In this document: one piece after another, positions 6,419 to 7,807 of the stretch
Position numbering within the stretch: the stretch's first letter is position 1
How the letters are laid out: each line of letters begins with the position of its first letter
NCBI GenBank assembly: GCA_955652635.1
Contig: CATPBN010000349.1
Location: 1-7,807, forward strand
Reading direction: 5' to 3'
Length of the DNA stretch: 7,807 bases
DNA from: an uncultured Gemmatimonadaceae bacterium
Lineage (GTDB): Bacteria > Gemmatimonadota > Gemmatimonadetes > Gemmatimonadales > Gemmatimonadaceae
The notes under the pieces: model-generated
What the model saw: only the letters and a program-made list of their open reading frames with translations
Database searches by the model: none
Told to the model about the DNA's origin: nothing
Position numbers and translations under genes: made by a program

Positions 6419-6931
6419 ATGTTGTCTTTCGACCTGCGTTCGCTGGAAACCAAAGCCGTCCATGTGGATGGTTCGATTAGTCCCGACGACCCGATCTGGG
6501 AGGTAGCTGATCCCCGTCCGCTGGAGCCGATCCGGGTTGTAGGGCGGCTGTCATCGGCCGGTGAAGGGAGATTTTACTTCAGCGGTCGAATCCATGGTGG
6601 GGTGACGCTGCCTTGCCGCCTTTGTCTGGAGGAGGTCCACGTGGACGTGGACGAAGAGGTACACTTCCTTCTTGCGGAGACGGGTGCGGAAGAAGCGGAT
6701 GACCCCGATGTGTATCTGTACGACCCGAACGCGCGGAATCTCGATCTCCGTCCTTCGGTGAGAGAAACCTGGCTACTTACGGCTCCGGCATACGTTCAAT
6801 GCAGCGAAGACTGCAAGGGATTGTGCGCCACTTGCGGTACGAACCTCAACGAAAGCTCGTGCAACTGCACGCCAACTACGACTGACTCGCGCTGGAATGT
6901 TTTGCTCAAGCATCAGGGCGACGCACACTAG
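6419..6931 (+). CDS. yceD: YceD/DUF177 family protein (rRNA accumulation protein)
   Basis: YceD (DUF177, PF02620) is linked to 23S rRNA accumulation in E. coli, and its plant homologue DCL is needed for chloroplast rRNA maturation. The biochemical role is still uncertain. This 170-aa protein has the expected order: a strand-rich N-terminal part, CRLCLEEV (Cys66, Cys69), an acidic middle (about 71-110), a DLRPSVRETWLLTAP helix (109-123), then the cysteine cluster C128-x3-C132-x3-C136-x2-C139 with GLCATCGTNLN and C148/C150, and a closing DSRWNVL. The eight cysteines suggest zinc binding. ATG 6419 has AAGGG only 3 nt upstream, which is tight. TTG 6422 would have better spacing (6 nt) and lose just one residue. 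It sits 29 nt before rpmF, the usual partner across bacteria, with plsX beyond. Confidence 0.93.
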   Translation: MLSFDLRSLETKAVHVDGSISPDDPIWEVADPRPLEPIRVVGRLSSAGEGRFYFSGRIHGGVTLPCRLCLEEVHVDVDEEVHFLLAETGAEEADDPDVYLYDPNARNLDLRPSVRETWLLTAPAYVQCSEDCKGLCATCGTNLNESSCNCTPTTTDSRWNVLLKHQGDAH

Positions 6932-6945
6932 CTCGTCAACAACCT

Positions 6946-6951
6946 TAAGGA
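6946..6951 (+). promoter_or_regulatory. Strong ribosome binding site of rpmF
   Basis: TAAGGA is followed by 9 nt to ATG 6961. It is one of the clearest Shine-Dalgarno sequences in the window, as expected for a highly expressed ribosomal protein gene. Confidence 0.7.
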
Positions 6952-6960
6952 ATTGAAACA

Positions 6961-7143
6961 ATGGCTGTCCCAAAGCGACGCACCTCCAAGAGAAAGAAGC
7001 GCGCGCGCAATACCCACAAGATCGCGCCTGCCATCGTCATCCAGAAGTGTCCCCGCTGCCAGGCCATGAGGCGCCCGCATCATGTCTGCGCAGAGTGCGG
7101 ATACTACGATGGCGAACAGCGAGTAGAACCGAAGGAAGCATAA
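6961..7143 (+). CDS. rpmF: 50S ribosomal protein L32
   Basis: L32 (bL32) is a small protein of the large ribosomal subunit near the peptidyl transferase region. The 60 residues begin with the typical MAVPKRRTSKRKKRARNTHK, a basic rRNA-binding extension. A zinc ribbon follows with CPRC (Cys30, Cys33) and CAEC (Cys43, Cys46). All four cysteines are kept, so this is the zinc-binding form rather than the cysteine-free paralogue used under zinc limitation. The end carries AAGGA, which serves as ribosome binding site for plsX, so the two genes are tightly linked. Confidence 0.97.
   Translation: MAVPKRRTSKRKKRARNTHKIAPAIVIQKCPRCQAMRRPHHVCAECGYYDGEQRVEPKEA
7132..7136 (+). promoter_or_regulatory. Ribosome binding site fixing the plsX TTG start
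   Basis: AAGGA inside the last codons of rpmF lies 8 nt before TTG 7145. It supports this rare start, which precisely precedes the conserved RIALDAMGGD N-terminus of PlsX. Confidence 0.65.
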
Positions 7144-7144
7144 T

Positions 7145-7807
7145 TTGGCGCGAATAGCGTTGGACGCTATGGGAGGAGATTTTGCACCCAAAGCGCCAAT
7201 CGCCGGGGCTTTACTCGCCCTGCAGGAGCTTGACGAAACCCACGTAGTGCAGCTCGTAGGACGGACACGCGTCATCGAGTCCGAGCTCAAGGATCTTCTG
7301 TCGGGAGAGCTCTCGTCGGCTTCGCCCGTCCGGAAACGCATCCAGATCGTCGAGGCTCCCGACGTCATCGCGATGTCGGAGAAGCCGACGGCCGCGCTAC
7401 GGAAAAAGCCGAACAGCTCGATGGTGGTCGGTATCAGGATGCAGGTCGAGGAGACTTCTGACGCGTTCGTTTCCGCCGGAAACACCGGTGCGCAGATGGC
7501 GACCTCGGCCATGCTCCTCAAGCTGCAGCCCGGTCTCACCAGGCCGGCCATCGCCACGGTCTTTCCAACAGCGCGCAATCCCGTCATTGTTCTTGATTCG
7601 GGAGCCAACGTGGATTGTTCCACCCGCGAGCTGCTGCAGTTCGCGTGGCTTGGCGCAGTTTACGCGGAGTGCATTTTTGGTCGCGTGAATCCCTCCATTG
7701 GGCTCTTATCCATTGGCGAAGAGCCGGAGAAAGGCAACGCCGTGGTCAAGGAGGCGAATGCGCTTTTCCAGAAGGCGGGCTTCAATTTCCACGGCAATCT
7801 CGAGGGC
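7145..7807 (+). CDS. plsX: Phosphate acyltransferase PlsX, 3'-truncated by window edge
   Basis: PlsX transfers the acyl chain from acyl-ACP to phosphate, making the acyl-phosphate used by PlsY in the first step of bacterial phospholipid synthesis; it is a peripheral membrane enzyme. The 221 residues present open with LARIALDAMGGDFAPKAPI. They continue with APDVIAMSEKPTAALRKKPNSSM (71-93), AFVSAGNTGAQMA (107-119), RPAIATVFPT (133-142), VLDSGANVDCS (149-159), LLQFAWLGAVYA (163-174) and LLSIGEEPEKGN (187-198), ending at FHGNLEG at the window edge. About 110-120 residues should follow. TTG 7145 is the start: only 1 nt separates it from the rpmF TAA, AAGGA is 8 nt upstream, and the next in-frame ATG (7169) falls inside the DAMGGD motif. 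Small departures from common forms (VEETSDAF, DSGANVDC) look like natural variation. The yceD-rpmF-plsX order matches E. coli and many other bacteria; fab genes commonly come next. Confidence 0.96.
   Translation, partial: MARIALDAMGGDFAPKAPIAGALLALQELDETHVVQLVGRTRVIESELKDLLSGELSSASPVRKRIQIVEAPDVIAMSEKPTAALRKKPNSSMVVGIRMQVEETSDAFVSAGNTGAQMATSAMLLKLQPGLTRPAIATVFPTARNPVIVLDSGANVDCSTRELLQFAWLGAVYAECIFGRVNPSIGLLSIGEEPEKGNAVVKEANALFQKAGFNFHGNLEG

Noticed and set aside
6928..7623. 231-codon minus-strand open frame spanning rpmF and plsX
   Set aside because: It crosses two confidently identified + strand genes and their junction, and has no coherent domain; treated as a shadow.
1..7807. Mobile element, CRISPR array, toxin-antitoxin or defence system
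   Set aside because: No spaced repeats, terminal inverted repeats, transposase or nuclease motifs; every gene is a housekeeping family or the UPF0182 membrane protein, and composition looks even throughout.

Overview
The window is ordinary, tightly packed bacterial chromosome. It holds nine protein-coding genes, all on the + strand, seven complete and two cut by the window edges. In order they are: a phosphomannomutase/phosphoglucomutase (5' end missing), a short UPF0182-type seven-helix membrane protein, a carbamate kinase, both subunits of succinyl-CoA synthetase (sucC, sucD), nucleoside diphosphate kinase (ndk), a YceD/DUF177 protein, ribosomal protein L32 (rpmF) and the phosphate acyltransferase PlsX (3' end missing). 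I see no tRNA, rRNA, CRISPR array, insertion sequence, phage gene or other mobile DNA. No intergenic gap exceeds about 50 bases.

The base composition is moderately G+C-rich by eye, and starts include ATG, GTG and TTG. I infer a free-living, probably soil or aquatic, Gram-negative-type bacterium. The compact UPF0182 protein, the Bacteroidota/Gemmatimonadota-like style of the Ndk sequence and the sucCD-ndk-yceD-rpmF-plsX order make Gemmatimonadota my best guess. This is inference from recalled family features, not a search result.

The genes fall into three linked blocks. Block 1 (1-3882) is manB, the UPF0182 gene and arcC: 1-4 nt separate the first two, and the second pair overlap by 4 nt (ATGA). 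Block 2 (3932-6376) is sucC, sucD and ndk: sucC/sucD overlap by 4 nt (GTGA) and ndk follows after 13 nt. It covers substrate-level phosphorylation in the TCA cycle plus redistribution of the phosphate among nucleotides. Block 3 (6419-7807) is yceD, rpmF and plsX, the widely conserved module linking rRNA/ribosome biogenesis to phospholipid synthesis; fatty-acid genes probably continue past the right edge.

The two largest gaps are 49 nt before sucC and 42 nt before yceD, and these are the likeliest sites for internal promoters or mRNA signals. The first carries a clear hairpin directly upstream of the sucC ribosome binding site. Nothing here looks like an undescribed defence or mobile system. 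The items most worth following up are the compact UPF0182 protein coupled to an orphan carbamate kinase and the hairpin before sucC.
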